Counted from the first letter of the stretch, positions 17,801-26,634 are shown. The stretch is 64,000 nt of DNA from Verrucomicrobiota bacterium (GCA_016235555.1 JACRKC010000069.1:62001-126000), one strand, 5' to 3'. Made by a program: numbers and translations. Notes: generated by a model not told the origin, from the letters alone.

Positions 17801-19567
17801 GTGCTTACCGACGCTCCCTCCGCTCACGCGGGCAATGGCGCCATTCCGGAACTGCTGGGTCGCATGATCGCGGCCCGGCAGCTCACCGAGACCGACGCCA
17901 AGACCTACCTCGCGCAGAATCGCAGCGCCGACGCCCTCACCGAGGAGCGCGTCCTGCGCTGGCTCGCCAAGGAATACGGCGTCGGCTTCGCCACGCTCGA
18001 TGAACTCGAGCCCGACAAGCAGGTGCTCTCGCTTTTCCCGGCGCGCCTGCTGCTCCGCGACGAACTGCTCCCGCTTCGCCGCGTTGACAACGAGATCGAG
18101 GTCGCCACGAGCCGCCTCTTCGCGACGCAGGGCCTCGACGGCCTGAAAACCCTCACCGGCCTGCGCCTGCGCCCCGTGCTCGCCACGAGCGAGGTGATCG
18201 GCCGCGAGATGAAGAAGCGCCTCGGCGTCGGCGCCGACACCATCGATACGCTCGACGACGAAGCCGGCCTGCAGGTCGTCGACGAAAACGGTCCGCTCGA
18301 CAACAACCTCGACGAAGCCGCCGAGGACGCGTCGATCATCCGCTTCGTCAACCAGGTCCTCAAGGACGCGATCGAACTGCGCGCCTCGGACATCCACCTT
18401 GAACCGTTCGAGGACGAGCTGCGCATCCGCTACCGCATCGACGGCGTGCTCCAGGAAGTGCCCGTGCCCGCGCAGGTGAAGCGCTTCCAGCCCGCCATCG
18501 TCGCCCGCGTCAAAATCCTCTCGCATCTCAACATCGCGGAAAAACGCCTCCCGCAGGACGGCCGCATCAAGGTCCGCATCGAGGATGCCGAGGTCGACAT
18601 CCGCGTCTCCATCATCCCGATGCTCCACGGCGAGGCCGTGGTCATGCGCTTGCTGCGCCAGAATTCCGCCCTCCGCGGCATGAAGGATCTCGGCATGAAC
18701 GAGCGCGAGTTCACCTGCATGTCGCGCGTGCTTCAGCTCCCGCACGGCATCGTGCTCGTCACCGGTCCCACCGGCTCCGGCAAGACTTCCACGCTCTACA
18801 CCGCGCTCAACGAGATCAACGACCACGAGCGCAAGATCGTCACGATCGAGGACCCCGTCGAATACCAGCTCAAGGGCGTGAACCAGATCCAGGTCTCGGA
18901 GAAATCCGGCCTCACCTTCGCCCGCGGCCTCCGCTCCATCCTCCGCCACGACCCCGATGTGATTCTCATCGGCGAAATCCGCGACCAGGAAACCGCGCAG
19001 ATCGCCGTGCAGGCTTCGCTCACGGGTCACTTGGTTTTCTCGACGCTGCATACCAACGACGCCGCCGGCGCCGTCACGCGTCTCGTCGACATGGGCGTCG
19101 AGCCCTATCTCGTCGCGTCCTCACTCGAGGCCGTGCTCGCCCAGCGTCTCGTGCGCCTGCTGTGTCCCCACTGCAAGCAGGTCGACACCACGCCGACCGC
19201 CCGCGAATACAAAGTGAAGATCGGCCTCAAGCCCGAGACGACCGTCCACCGCGCCGTCGGCTGCCGCGAGTGCCGCAACACCGGCTACCACGGCCGCCGC
19301 GCCATCTTTGAATGGATGGACTCCAACAGTGAGATTCGTTCGCTGGTGCTCCGCAACGCCTCGACCGACATCATCCGCGACGCCGCCCGGCGCGACGGCA
19401 TGAAGACCCTCGCCGAGGACGGCCGCCGCCTCGTCGAGCAGGGCGTGACCACCATCGAGGAAGTCCTCAGCGTCGCCACCGTGCAGGAATTCGCATCCGC
19501 CCACGCCGCTCCCGCCGCGCCTGCCGCGCACGCACCCGAGCCGCCCCCGCCGCGCACCTTGATCTGA
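17801..19567 (+). CDS. gspE: Type II secretion ATPase GspE
   Basis: 588 residues from GTG 17801. The N-terminal MshEN/N1E domain (about 20-150) is followed by the ATPase core: Walker A GPTGSGKT at 322-329, Asp box near 350 (IEDPVEYQ), Walker B ILIGEIRDQET and the His box STLHTNDA. Near the C-terminus the zinc-binding pattern CPHC...CREC of GspE/PilB proteins is present. The cytoplasmic hexamer powers pseudopilus assembly. It lies 13 bases before gspF. Confidence 0.95.
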   Translation: MLTDAPSAHAGNGAIPELLGRMIAARQLTETDAKTYLAQNRSADALTEERVLRWLAKEYGVGFATLDELEPDKQVLSLFPARLLLRDELLPLRRVDNEIEVATSRLFATQGLDGLKTLTGLRLRPVLATSEVIGREMKKRLGVGADTIDTLDDEAGLQVVDENGPLDNNLDEAAEDASIIRFVNQVLKDAIELRASDIHLEPFEDELRIRYRIDGVLQEVPVPAQVKRFQPAIVARVKILSHLNIAEKRLPQDGRIKVRIEDAEVDIRVSIIPMLHGEAVVMRLLRQNSALRGMKDLGMNEREFTCMSRVLQLPHGIVLVTGPTGSGKTSTLYTALNEINDHERKIVTIEDPVEYQLKGVNQIQVSEKSGLTFARGLRSILRHDPDVILIGEIRDQETAQIAVQASLTGHLVFSTLHTNDAAGAVTRLVDMGVEPYLVASSLEAVLAQRLVRLLCPHCKQVDTTPTAREYKVKIGLKPETTVHRAVGCRECRNTGYHGRRAIFEWMDSNSEIRSLVLRNASTDIIRDAARRDGMKTLAEDGRRLVEQGVTTIEEVLSVATVQEFASAHAAPAAPAAHAPEPPPPRTLI

Positions 19568-19580
19568 ACCTCGCCGTCTG

Positions 19581-20831
19581 ATGCCCCAGTTTTCCTACAA
19601 AGCGCTGCAGGCCGACGGCGTGCTGACCGAGGGATTCCTCGACGCCAGCAACCGCCACGAGGCCATGCGCCAGGTCGAGGGCCGCGGTCTGCGCCCGATC
19701 AAGATCTCCGAGTCAGCCGCCGGCGCGGCGGCCAAATCGCCCGGTGGCGGCAGCGACGGCAAGGCCGGCGGCTTCTCTTTCGGCGGCGGCACCAAGGTCA
19801 CGCCCCGCATGCTGGAGAACTTCACCCGCCTGCTCTCCAGCTTGCTCGCGGCCGGCGTGCCGTTCAGCCGGGCCTTGCAGATCCTCGTGCGCGAAGCCGC
19901 CGAGCCCGCCGCCAAGGCCAAGTGGAAGGGCATCCACGACCTCGTGATCGACGGCATGTCGCTGCACGAAGCGATGGCGAAGTCGCCCGAGACGTTTCCG
20001 CGGGTCTACGTCGCGATGGTCGAGGCCGGTGAGACCGGCGGCTTCCTCGATCTGGTGCTGGCGCAGATCGCGGATTTCCAGGCCCGCGAAAAGGAACTCA
20101 AGTCGAAGGTCATGACGGCGCTCATGTATCCCGTCATCCTCCTGATCCTCGCCGTCGGCGTGTTGATCTTCCTGCTGGTGTTCTTCATTCCGCGCTTCCA
20201 ACTCGTGTTCCAGGGCTTCAACGCCGAGCTGCCGCTCATCACCCAGATCATCGTCAAGACTAGTGAACTGGTGCGCGGCTACGGCCTGTTCCTCGCCGCC
20301 GCCGCTGTCATCGGCTTCATCATGGGCCGCACCTGGCTTCACTCGGAAAAGGGCCGCCGCTGGTGGGAAGGACTCCTTCTGCGACTCCCGGTCCTCGGAC
20401 CGCTCGTCGCCCAGTTCGCGATGGCGCGCTTCTGCCGCATGCTTGGCACGCTCCTGCAGTCCGGCGTGCCGCTCATCAACGGCCTCAACGTCGCCCGCCG
20501 CTCCATCGGCAACCAGGTGCTCATCGACGCCGTTTCCAAATCCATCGACGAGGTCAAGGAGGGCAAGGCGCTGGGCAAGAGCCTCGCCCAAAACCGCGCG
20601 CTCTTCCCCGGTGCCATCGTGGAGATGATCTCCGTCGCGGAGGAAAGCGGCAAACTTGACGCCGAGCTCCTCCGCATCGCCACGGTCACCGAAGGCGATC
20701 TCGACCGTCAGCTGAAAGCCACCGTCGCGCTCGCCGAGCCCGTGATGCTCTTCGTCATCGCGGCGTTCATCGGCACGATCTTCATCGGCATGGTGATCCC
20801 GATCTTCTCCCTGCAGGACCATATCAAGTGA
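19581..20831 (+). CDS. gspF: Type II secretion platform protein GspF
   Basis: 416 residues with the normal GspF/PilC layout: an N-terminal cytoplasmic MPQFSYKALQADG motif, two T2SF domains (about 80-200 and 285-405) and three membrane segments (near 185-205, 235-255 and 385-410). Motifs such as LLAAGVPFSRAL and AEESGKLD are typical. A Gly/Lys linker (about 55-75) separates the first motif from the body. It recruits GspE to the inner membrane and anchors the pseudopilus. Its stop overlaps the region just before gspG. Confidence 0.94.
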   Translation: MPQFSYKALQADGVLTEGFLDASNRHEAMRQVEGRGLRPIKISESAAGAAAKSPGGGSDGKAGGFSFGGGTKVTPRMLENFTRLLSSLLAAGVPFSRALQILVREAAEPAAKAKWKGIHDLVIDGMSLHEAMAKSPETFPRVYVAMVEAGETGGFLDLVLAQIADFQAREKELKSKVMTALMYPVILLILAVGVLIFLLVFFIPRFQLVFQGFNAELPLITQIIVKTSELVRGYGLFLAAAAVIGFIMGRTWLHSEKGRRWWEGLLLRLPVLGPLVAQFAMARFCRMLGTLLQSGVPLINGLNVARRSIGNQVLIDAVSKSIDEVKEGKALGKSLAQNRALFPGAIVEMISVAEESGKLDAELLRIATVTEGDLDRQLKATVALAEPVMLFVIAAFIGTIFIGMVIPIFSLQDHIK

Positions 20832-20839
20832 TTTCTCCT

Positions 20840-21319
20840 ATGAAAATCCAACGTTCTCTGAGTTTTTTGCCGCGCAAAAAACCAAGCTTAGGTTTTCGCG
20901 TCGCGAAAACCTCGGGTTTCACCCTCGTCGAGCTCCTGCTCGTGCTCGTGATCCTCGGCATCCTCGCCGCGCTCGTGCTGCCGAAGTTCACCGGCCGCAC
21001 CGAGCAGGCGCGCATCACCGCCGCGCAGACGCAGATCTCCACGTTCGGCACCGCCCTTGACGCTTTCGAGGTCGACACCGGCAGCTACCCGCGCGGCCAG
21101 GACGGTCTCACGCAGTTGCTCGCGCAACCCGCCGACATCACCGGCTGGCGCGGGCCCTACCTGAAGAGCGACATCCCTCTCGATCCTTGGGGACATCCCT
21201 ATGTTTACGAGTATCCCGGCCGCGTAAACGCCAACGGCTACGATGTCCGCTCCGCCGGCCCCGACGGTCAACTCGGCACCGCCGACGACGTGGTGAATGC
21301 CTCCATCACGGCAAAGTAA
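20840..21319 (+). CDS. gspG: Major pseudopilin GspG
   Basis: 159 residues from ATG 20840 (GTG 20828 is an alternative four codons upstream). The type III leader is cleaved before FTLVELLLVLVILGILAAL; Gly26 is the -1 residue and Glu5 of the mature chain is present. The C-terminal half has the major pseudopilin pattern: DTGSYPRGQDGL, GPYLKSDIPLDPWGHPYVY and a calcium-loop-like DVRSAGPDGQLGTADD. It polymerises into the periplasmic pseudopilus. Most of the leader (residues 8-24) is encoded by two adjacent palindromes at 20862-20882 and 20891-20911, so the leader sequence itself looks like inserted DNA. Confidence 0.95.
   Translation: MKIQRSLSFLPRKKPSLGFRVAKTSGFTLVELLLVLVILGILAALVLPKFTGRTEQARITAAQTQISTFGTALDAFEVDTGSYPRGQDGLTQLLAQPADITGWRGPYLKSDIPLDPWGHPYVYEYPGRVNANGYDVRSAGPDGQLGTADDVVNASITAK
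20862..20911. repeat. Two-hairpin palindrome within the gspG leader
   Basis: Hairpin 1: GTTTTTTGC, CGC, GCAAAAAAC (20862-20882). Hairpin 2: GGTTTTCGCG, T, CGCGAAAACC (20891-20911). Both have perfect arms and related stems, with the 8-base spacer CAAGCTTA between them. Confidence 0.8.
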
Positions 21320-21959
21320 ATTGTCCGCCAAATGGGTGGTGGGGCCGGCTCTCCGAGCCGGCCTGAGTTGCAGCGTGCAATTCGCTCCCGGCCTGCACAC
21401 GTCACTCAAACCCAGGCCCGCTCGGAGAGCGGGCCCCACCTCTGCCTTCACGCTGATCGAGCTGATCTTCGTCCTGGCGCTGCTCGCCATCTGCGCGACC
21501 CTCGTCACGTCGAGCCTCGGTTCGTTTTTCCGTGGGCGCGCCCTCAACTTCGAGGCCCGTCGCCTGCTCTCCCTCACCCACTACGGCCACACTCGCGCCG
21601 TCTCCGAGGGCGTGCCGGTGGTGCTCTGGGTCAGCGTCAAGGACTCGACCTACGGCCTCACCGTGCTCTCCAGCTACAACGACGACCAGGGCGACATCCG
21701 CGCCCGGGCCTACGCCGTCGAAGCCGGGCTCACCTTGGAGATCGAGGCCGCCGATTCCACCAACCTCTCCGAGCAGGATGACGAGCGCCTCGGCCTGACC
21801 GAGGAGCTTGCCGTCATCCGTTTCAATCCCGACGGCTTTTTCGATCCGTCGAGTGTGCGCAAGATCACGATCCGTCAGAGCCCCGACAACGCGCTCGACC
21901 TGGTGCAGGCGGCCAACGGGCTCGGCTACGAAGTCCGGCCCGCCTCGGTCCTCAACTGA
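21297..21959 (+). CDS. gspH: Minor pseudopilin GspH with repeat-derived leader
   Basis: 220 residues if ATG 21297 is used (overlapping gspG by 23 bases); TTG 21321 is the other plausible start. The mature part begins FTLIELIFVLALLAICATL after Ala50, so the -1 residue is Ala, not the usual Gly. The body (about 150-220) fits a GspH/FimT-type minor pseudopilin (DERLGLTEELAVIRFNPDG). The leader is about 50 residues, much longer than the usual 6-25. Residues 14-48 are encoded by a 103-bp two-hairpin palindromic element (21338-21440), directly up to the cleavage site. Confidence 0.85.
   Translation: MPPSRQSKLSAKWVVGPALRAGLSCSVQFAPGLHTSLKPRPARRAGPTSAFTLIELIFVLALLAICATLVTSSLGSFFRGRALNFEARRLLSLTHYGHTRAVSEGVPVVLWVSVKDSTYGLTVLSSYNDDQGDIRARAYAVEAGLTLEIEAADSTNLSEQDDERLGLTEELAVIRFNPDGFFDPSSVRKITIRQSPDNALDLVQAANGLGYEVRPASVLN
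21338..21440. repeat. Two-hairpin element forming the gspH leader
   Basis: Bounded by GGTGGGGCC and GGCCCCACC. Hairpin 1 (21343-21363) has stem GGCCGGCTC with loop TCC; hairpin 2 (21415-21435) has stem GGCCCGCTC with the complementary loop GGA. It lies after the gspG stop codon and ends three codons before the FTLIEL motif of gspH. Confidence 0.85.
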
Positions 21960-21960
21960 C

Positions 21961-22413
21961 ATGTCCCGCCCCCGGCATCGCTCGTTCCGCGCCCGCGCCT
22001 TCACCCTCGCCGAGGTGCTCGCCGCGCTGCTCTTCATGGCGATCGTGATTCCCGTGGCGATGCATGGCGTGAGCGTCTCGAGCCGCGCCGGCAACCTCGG
22101 CCAGCGCAAGGCGGCCGCGGCCCGCATCGCCGAGCGCGTGCTCGAGGAGCAGATGATCACCAACCAGGTCACCGGCACGACCCCCTACGGAACCATCACC
22201 GAGGGTGATTTCACTTATCCGTGGACACTGCGCACCGAGCCGTGGGTCGCGGACACCACCACGAGCCTGCTCGTGGTCACTGTGCGGGTGGAGTTCGAAC
22301 TTCAGGGCCACACCTACGACATCGCGGTCAGTTCGCTTCACGATCCAGCGGCACCGTCGTCCTCCGGCACGACTTCGTCGGCGACGACGAGCCCGGCCGC
22401 CGCCGAGCCATGA
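21961..22413 (+). CDS. gspI: Minor pseudopilin GspI-like
   Basis: 150 residues from ATG 21961, one base after the gspH stop codon. The leader MSRPRHRSFRARA is short and basic, and the mature chain begins FTLAEVLAALLFMAIVIP with Glu5 present. The -1 residue is Ala. The following stretch (RKAAAARIAERVLEEQM) matches the GspI/PilV pattern. It would help form the pseudopilus tip complex with GspJ and GspK. The end overlaps the gspJ start by four bases. Confidence 0.85.
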   Translation: MSRPRHRSFRARAFTLAEVLAALLFMAIVIPVAMHGVSVSSRAGNLGQRKAAAARIAERVLEEQMITNQVTGTTPYGTITEGDFTYPWTLRTEPWVADTTTSLLVVTVRVEFELQGHTYDIAVSSLHDPAAPSSSGTTSSATTSPAAAEP

Positions 22414-23150
22414 ACCGCCCCCGCCTCCAGGCTCGTCGGACCACTGCGGGTTTCACGCTGCTCGAACTCCTGCTGGCCACCGCCGTGGCCGCGATCGTGC
22501 TGCTCGTGATCAACACGACGTTCTTCGGCGCCCTCCGCCTGCACAACGCCACGCACGAGAAGATCGACGACGATCTGGTGCTGCAACGCACGCTCGGCAT
22601 CATCCGCCGCGATCTCGCCGGCCTCCGGCTGCCCGGCAATCCCCAGGCCACCACCTATCAGCTCGCCGGCCAGCTCAGCACCGAGGACAACACCACGAAC
22701 GAGCTCGACAACGTCGCCGAGCGCATCACGCCCGACCTCTACACCGGCTCCGCAAAGATCGACGGCTGGACGCCGTTTTCCGAGGTGCAGATGGTCTCCT
22801 ATTTTCTCGCCGCCGCCACCGACGGCCGGCCCAACAAGGATCTCGTCCGCGTCGTCACCCGCAATCTCCTCGCGGCCACCGAACCCCTCGCCGAGCAACA
22901 GCGCCTGCTCAACAACGTCGTCGCCGCCGGCCTGCAGTTCTTCGACGGCGAAAACTGGCAGGATTCATGGGACTCCGCCACGTCCAGCACGCTGCCGGCC
23001 GCGATCAAGTTCAGCGTCCTGCTCGCCGCCCGCGACGGCTCCGCTCCACGCACGACCGACCCCGTCGAACTCGTCGTGCCGATCATCGTCAAGACCACCC
23101 AGACCGCCGCCGACGAAGCCGCCGCGGCCGCCGCGAGCTCCCAGCCATGA
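22410..23150 (+). CDS. gspJ: Minor pseudopilin GspJ-like
   Basis: 246 residues from ATG 22410. The leader MNRPRLQARRTTAG is cleaved after Gly14, and the mature part begins FTLLELLLATAVAAIVLLV. A GspJ-type beta domain follows (DDLVLQRTLGIIRRDLAGL). It is translationally coupled to gspI. It belongs to the tip complex. A possible ATG for gspK (23147) overlaps its stop codon. Confidence 0.87.
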   Translation: MNRPRLQARRTTAGFTLLELLLATAVAAIVLLVINTTFFGALRLHNATHEKIDDDLVLQRTLGIIRRDLAGLRLPGNPQATTYQLAGQLSTEDNTTNELDNVAERITPDLYTGSAKIDGWTPFSEVQMVSYFLAAATDGRPNKDLVRVVTRNLLAATEPLAEQQRLLNNVVAAGLQFFDGENWQDSWDSATSSTLPAAIKFSVLLAARDGSAPRTTDPVELVVPIIVKTTQTAADEAAAAAASSQP

Positions 23151-23217
23151 AGCCCGCGCGCGATTACACCCCACGTGGCCGGCTCGAACCGGCTGTCGCC
23201 CGCGACGCGCTTGACTC

Positions 23218-23297
23218 GAGGTGGAGCGCGTTGCCCCCGCCGCGCTTTCCGGAGTCCCGCCGTAGCCCAGCGCGTCGGGGTCAACGCGCCCCACCTC
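23218..23297. repeat. Two-hairpin element at the 5' end of gspK
   Basis: 80 bp bounded by GAGGTGG and CCACCTC. Hairpin 1 stem AGCGCG at 23225-23230/23241-23246 with loop TTGCCCCCGC; hairpin 2 stem AGCGCG/CGCGCC at 23269-23290 with loop TCGGGGTCAA, which is nearly complementary to the first loop. It falls between the gspJ stop codon and the gspK hydrophobic segment. Confidence 0.85.
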
Positions 23298-23310
23298 CAC
23301 CCGCGCCTCG

Positions 23311-24681
23311 GTGCTCATCATCGTCATGTGGGTTTGCCTCGGCCTGATCGCGCTCGCGCTCTACTTCGCCAACTCGATGAGTTCGGAACTGCGCGCGGCG
23401 GATAATCGCGTCACCGAGATCGCCACGCGCCAGGCCATCGCCGGCGCCACCCGTTACGTCGCCAATATTCTCACGCAATACGCCGCCGGTGGAGTCGTCC
23501 CGAGCCTCGACGACTACAAGGCCGAGGAACTCGAAATCGGCGACGCCGCCTGCTGGTTCATCGGCCGCAACACCGACGAATGGCCGCGCGCGCAGCCCAA
23601 CGAGCCCTACTTCGCCCTCGTCGACGAAGCCTCCAAGCTGAACCTCAACACCGCCACCTCGGCCATGATCCAGGCGCTCCCGATTCAGGGCATGACGCAG
23701 GAATTCGCCGACGCCATCGTGGCGTGGCGCAGCGCCACCAGCCAGAACGCCGCCTACAACGAAAACATCTACAGTCAGCTCGAGCAGCCGCGCCACAACA
23801 AGGGCGCCGCCTACGAGACGGTCGACGAAGTCCGCCTTATCAACGGCGCCATGCTCGATCTGCTGTTTGGCGAGGACACCAACCGCAACGGCGTGCTCGA
23901 TGCCAACGAGGACGACGGCGAGACCTCCGCCCCGCGCGACGACCAAAACGGCACGCTCCTCGCCGGCCTGCTCGAGTATGTGACCGTCTACAGCCGCGAG
24001 CCCGCCACGTCCGCCGCCGGCAGCCGGCGCATCAATGTCACCCAGCTCAACACGCTGCAAACCCGCCAGCAGCTCCAGCAACGCCTCACGCAACGCGGCA
24101 TCACCAGCCAGCGCGCCGCCCAGATCATGGCGCGCATCCCCTTCAATCAAAACCAGGGCGGCCCCGGCCAGGGCGGTCAAAACCAGCCGGCCCAGGCGTT
24201 CACCAGTGTCGCCGACTTCATGGTCTCGACCCAGATCACCGCCGAGGAATTCGCGCTCGTGCACACGGAACTCACCGCCAGCACCGCCACCAACGGCACC
24301 ACCCAGGGACTGATCAACGTCAACACCGCCAGCGCCGCCGTGCTCGCCTGCATCCCCGGAATCGGCCAGGAGAACGCCCAAACGCTCGTCAACTACCGCC
24401 AGTCAAATCCGACCGCCCTCACGTCGTTCGCCTGGCTCACGCAGGTGTTGTCCAACGGCTCCATCCGTCAGGCCGGCCGGTATATCACCGATCAATCCTA
24501 CCAGTTTTCGGCCGACATCGTGGCGGTCGGTCTGAACGGTCGCGGCTACGGTCGCGAGAAGGTCGTCTTCGATACCCGCGCCGCCACGCCGCGCATCATT
24601 TTCCGGCAGGACCTCACCTCCTACGGCTGGGCGCTCGGCGCCGCCGTGCGCCAGCTCCTCCGCCAGAATCGCGATACTTGA
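23311..24681 (+). CDS. gspK: Minor pseudopilin GspK, 5' end apparently disrupted
   Basis: 456 residues from GTG 23311 (MLIIVMWVCLGLIALALYF), a GspK-type transmembrane start followed by a large globular domain with helix-hairpin-helix-like segments (LNLNTATSAMIQALPI and NVNTASAAVLACIPGIG). The natural leader, a basic segment before SVLIIVMW, is missing. The frame has a TAG at 23263 and no ATG, GTG or TTG between it and 23311. The obvious coupled start, ATG 23147 overlapping the gspJ stop, is in another frame. A palindromic element (23218-23297) fills the interval. Either the gene uses the leaderless GTG, or it is frameshifted, or there is a sequence error. Identity is sure; the start is not. 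Confidence 0.85.
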   Translation: MLIIVMWVCLGLIALALYFANSMSSELRAADNRVTEIATRQAIAGATRYVANILTQYAAGGVVPSLDDYKAEELEIGDAACWFIGRNTDEWPRAQPNEPYFALVDEASKLNLNTATSAMIQALPIQGMTQEFADAIVAWRSATSQNAAYNENIYSQLEQPRHNKGAAYETVDEVRLINGAMLDLLFGEDTNRNGVLDANEDDGETSAPRDDQNGTLLAGLLEYVTVYSREPATSAAGSRRINVTQLNTLQTRQQLQQRLTQRGITSQRAAQIMARIPFNQNQGGPGQGGQNQPAQAFTSVADFMVSTQITAEEFALVHTELTASTATNGTTQGLINVNTASAAVLACIPGIGQENAQTLVNYRQSNPTALTSFAWLTQVLSNGSIRQAGRYITDQSYQFSADIVAVGLNGRGYGREKVVFDTRAATPRIIFRQDLTSYGWALGAAVRQLLRQNRDT

Positions 24682-24685
24682 GCCC

Positions 24686-26089
24686 ATGAAACCACCCAAA
24701 CCACAACGCCTCCAGTCCATCCTCGGGCTCGACCTGGCTGCCGGCCACCTCCGCGCTTGCCGCGTCGCGCGCAACAAGGGCGGCGTCGAGGTGACGCGGG
24801 CCGCCGATGCGCCGCTCTCACTCGATCTCCTGCACCCGGACCCCGAGCTCGTCGGTCGCGAGATCAAGAATCACCTCGATGCCGCCGGCCTCCGCGAGCG
24901 CAACTGCGTCGTCGCGCTGCCACCGCGCTGGGTCATGACGCAGCACGCGAAAATTCCGGACCTCTCCGCCGAGGACGCGGCCAGTTTTCTCCAGCTCGAG
25001 GCGGAGCGAGGCTTCCCGGTCGATCCCGCCCAGCTCCAGATCGCGCAATCCTTTCAAAAAGCGGGCGGCGTCACCTGGGTCACGCAGCTCGCCGTCCGCA
25101 AGGAGCAACTCGACCAGCTTTCCCGCGTGCTCAAGGCCGCGGGCCTGCGCGCCGTCAGCTACTCGCTCGGCCTCACGGTCCTGCCCGGCACGATCCCCGC
25201 CGATCCCGCCGGGCGCATCACGGTCGCGATCGATGCGGCCGGCGTCACCTTGCTCGCGGCGGCCGGCGGCGGACTCGCGGCCTTCCGCACCTGTGACGCC
25301 AGCATCGAATCGGAAAACGGCGAAAAATTGATCAACGCCGCCGCGGTCGCGCGCGAACTGCGCATCACGTTCGAGCAGATTCCGCCCGAACTGCGCGCGG
25401 AGATCCGGCAGCTTCACCTCGAGGGCGATTCGACCATGGTGCGGCAGTTTGCGGAGGCGATTGCCGACTGGGCGCACGCCGCCGGCCTCACCCTCAGCCG
25501 GGGCGATCTTCCCGAAAAACACCTCGGGGCCGAGACGGCGAAGCAAGTGGCGACCCGCGCCCTTCAGTCCGGGGTCGACCTCGAATTCCTCCCGCCCCAT
25601 CCCAGCCGCTGGTCGCTGCTCATGGCCCGCTACAGTTCGCGCCGCCTCGCCACCGCGGGCTTCGCGGCCGGCGCCGCCGCGGTGCTGGTCCTCCTCGCCT
25701 TCGGCTGGCTGGAATTCCGCCGCTGGTCGCTGCGCTCCGAGTGGAGCGCCATGCAGGCCCAGGTCGCCGCGCTCGAAAACGTGCAGGGCCGCATCCGCGA
25801 ATTCCGGCCGTTCTACGACACCTCCTTCCGCACGCTCACCATCCTGAAACGCGTCACCGAGTGCTTCCCGGACACCGGTAATGTCACCGCCAAGACCTTC
25901 GAGGTCCACGGCAACACCATCGTCACCATCAGCGGCACCGCCCGCGACAACGCCTCGCTCCTCCGCGTGCAGGAACAGTTGCGCAAGGCCAGGGAGGTGC
26001 AGGGCCTCAAGATCGAGCAAATCCGCGGCAAGACCCCCGCGCAGTTCACCCTTATCTTCCGCTGGAACAGCAACCCCGCCGGCTCATGA
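24686..26089 (+). CDS. PilM/GspL-like cytoplasmic-inner membrane assembly protein
   Basis: 467 residues. The first 300 form an actin-like fold of the PilM/GspL type (ILGLDLAAGHLRACRV, then VALPPRWVM and TVAIDAAGVTLL). A single membrane segment near 317-340 (AAAVLVLLAFGWLEF) is followed by a periplasmic PilN/GspL-like domain with a coiled part and a ferredoxin-like end (VHGNTIVTISGTARD). It thus combines PilM and PilN, as GspL does. It would link GspE/F to the periplasmic parts. It starts 4 bases after gspK and ends overlapping the next gene. Confidence 0.8.
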   Translation: MKPPKPQRLQSILGLDLAAGHLRACRVARNKGGVEVTRAADAPLSLDLLHPDPELVGREIKNHLDAAGLRERNCVVALPPRWVMTQHAKIPDLSAEDAASFLQLEAERGFPVDPAQLQIAQSFQKAGGVTWVTQLAVRKEQLDQLSRVLKAAGLRAVSYSLGLTVLPGTIPADPAGRITVAIDAAGVTLLAAAGGGLAAFRTCDASIESENGEKLINAAAVARELRITFEQIPPELRAEIRQLHLEGDSTMVRQFAEAIADWAHAAGLTLSRGDLPEKHLGAETAKQVATRALQSGVDLEFLPPHPSRWSLLMARYSSRRLATAGFAAGAAAVLVLLAFGWLEFRRWSLRSEWSAMQAQVAALENVQGRIREFRPFYDTSFRTLTILKRVTECFPDTGNVTAKTFEVHGNTIVTISGTARDNASLLRVQEQLRKAREVQGLKIEQIRGKTPAQFTLIFRWNSNPAGS

Positions 26090-26634
26090 ACGTTCCCCTT
26101 CAAAACCGCCAGCGTCTCCTCGCCATCATCGCCGGCGCGGCCGTCGCGCTGCTCCTCCTCGACACGATTCTGTTCACCCCGCTCACCAAGCTGTGGCAGA
26201 CGCACTCCGCCGAGATCGTGACGCTCCAGAAAAAAGTCCGCGAAGGCCGCGGCCTCATCGCGAATGAGGCGGCCCTCAACCGCCGCTGGAGCGAGATGCA
26301 GACCAACGCGCTTCCGAAAGATCCCTCCCAGGCCGAGCAGGACGTGATCTCCGCCTTCGAGCGCTGGCGCGGCCAGAACAACATCGAACTCGGCTCCATC
26401 CGCCCGCAGTGGAAGCGCGGCGGCTCCGACCGCTATTCGCTGCTGGAGTGCCGCGTCGACGCCACCGGCTCCCTCGCCTCCCTCAGCCGCTTCCTCTGGG
26501 AGCTCGAACATTCGCCGCTCGCCCTGCGGGTTGATTCAATCGAACTCTCCTCCCGCGACGACTACGGCTCGAAGATGTCCCTCGGCCTCGTCGTCAGCGG
26601 CCTCCGCTTCTCCCCCTTGGAACGCAAACTATGA
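26086..26634 (+). CDS. PilO/GspM-like inner-membrane protein
   Basis: 182 residues: a short cytoplasmic start, one membrane helix (about 10-30, LLAIIAGAAVALLLLDTILF), a coiled segment (EIVTLQKKVREGRGLI) and a ferredoxin-like periplasmic domain. Size and layout match PilO/GspM. It probably pairs with the GspL-like protein encoded just upstream (4-base overlap) and the GspC/PilP-like protein downstream (4-base overlap). Confidence 0.75.
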   Translation: MNVPLQNRQRLLAIIAGAAVALLLLDTILFTPLTKLWQTHSAEIVTLQKKVREGRGLIANEAALNRRWSEMQTNALPKDPSQAEQDVISAFERWRGQNNIELGSIRPQWKRGGSDRYSLLECRVDATGSLASLSRFLWELEHSPLALRVDSIELSSRDDYGSKMSLGLVVSGLRFSPLERKL

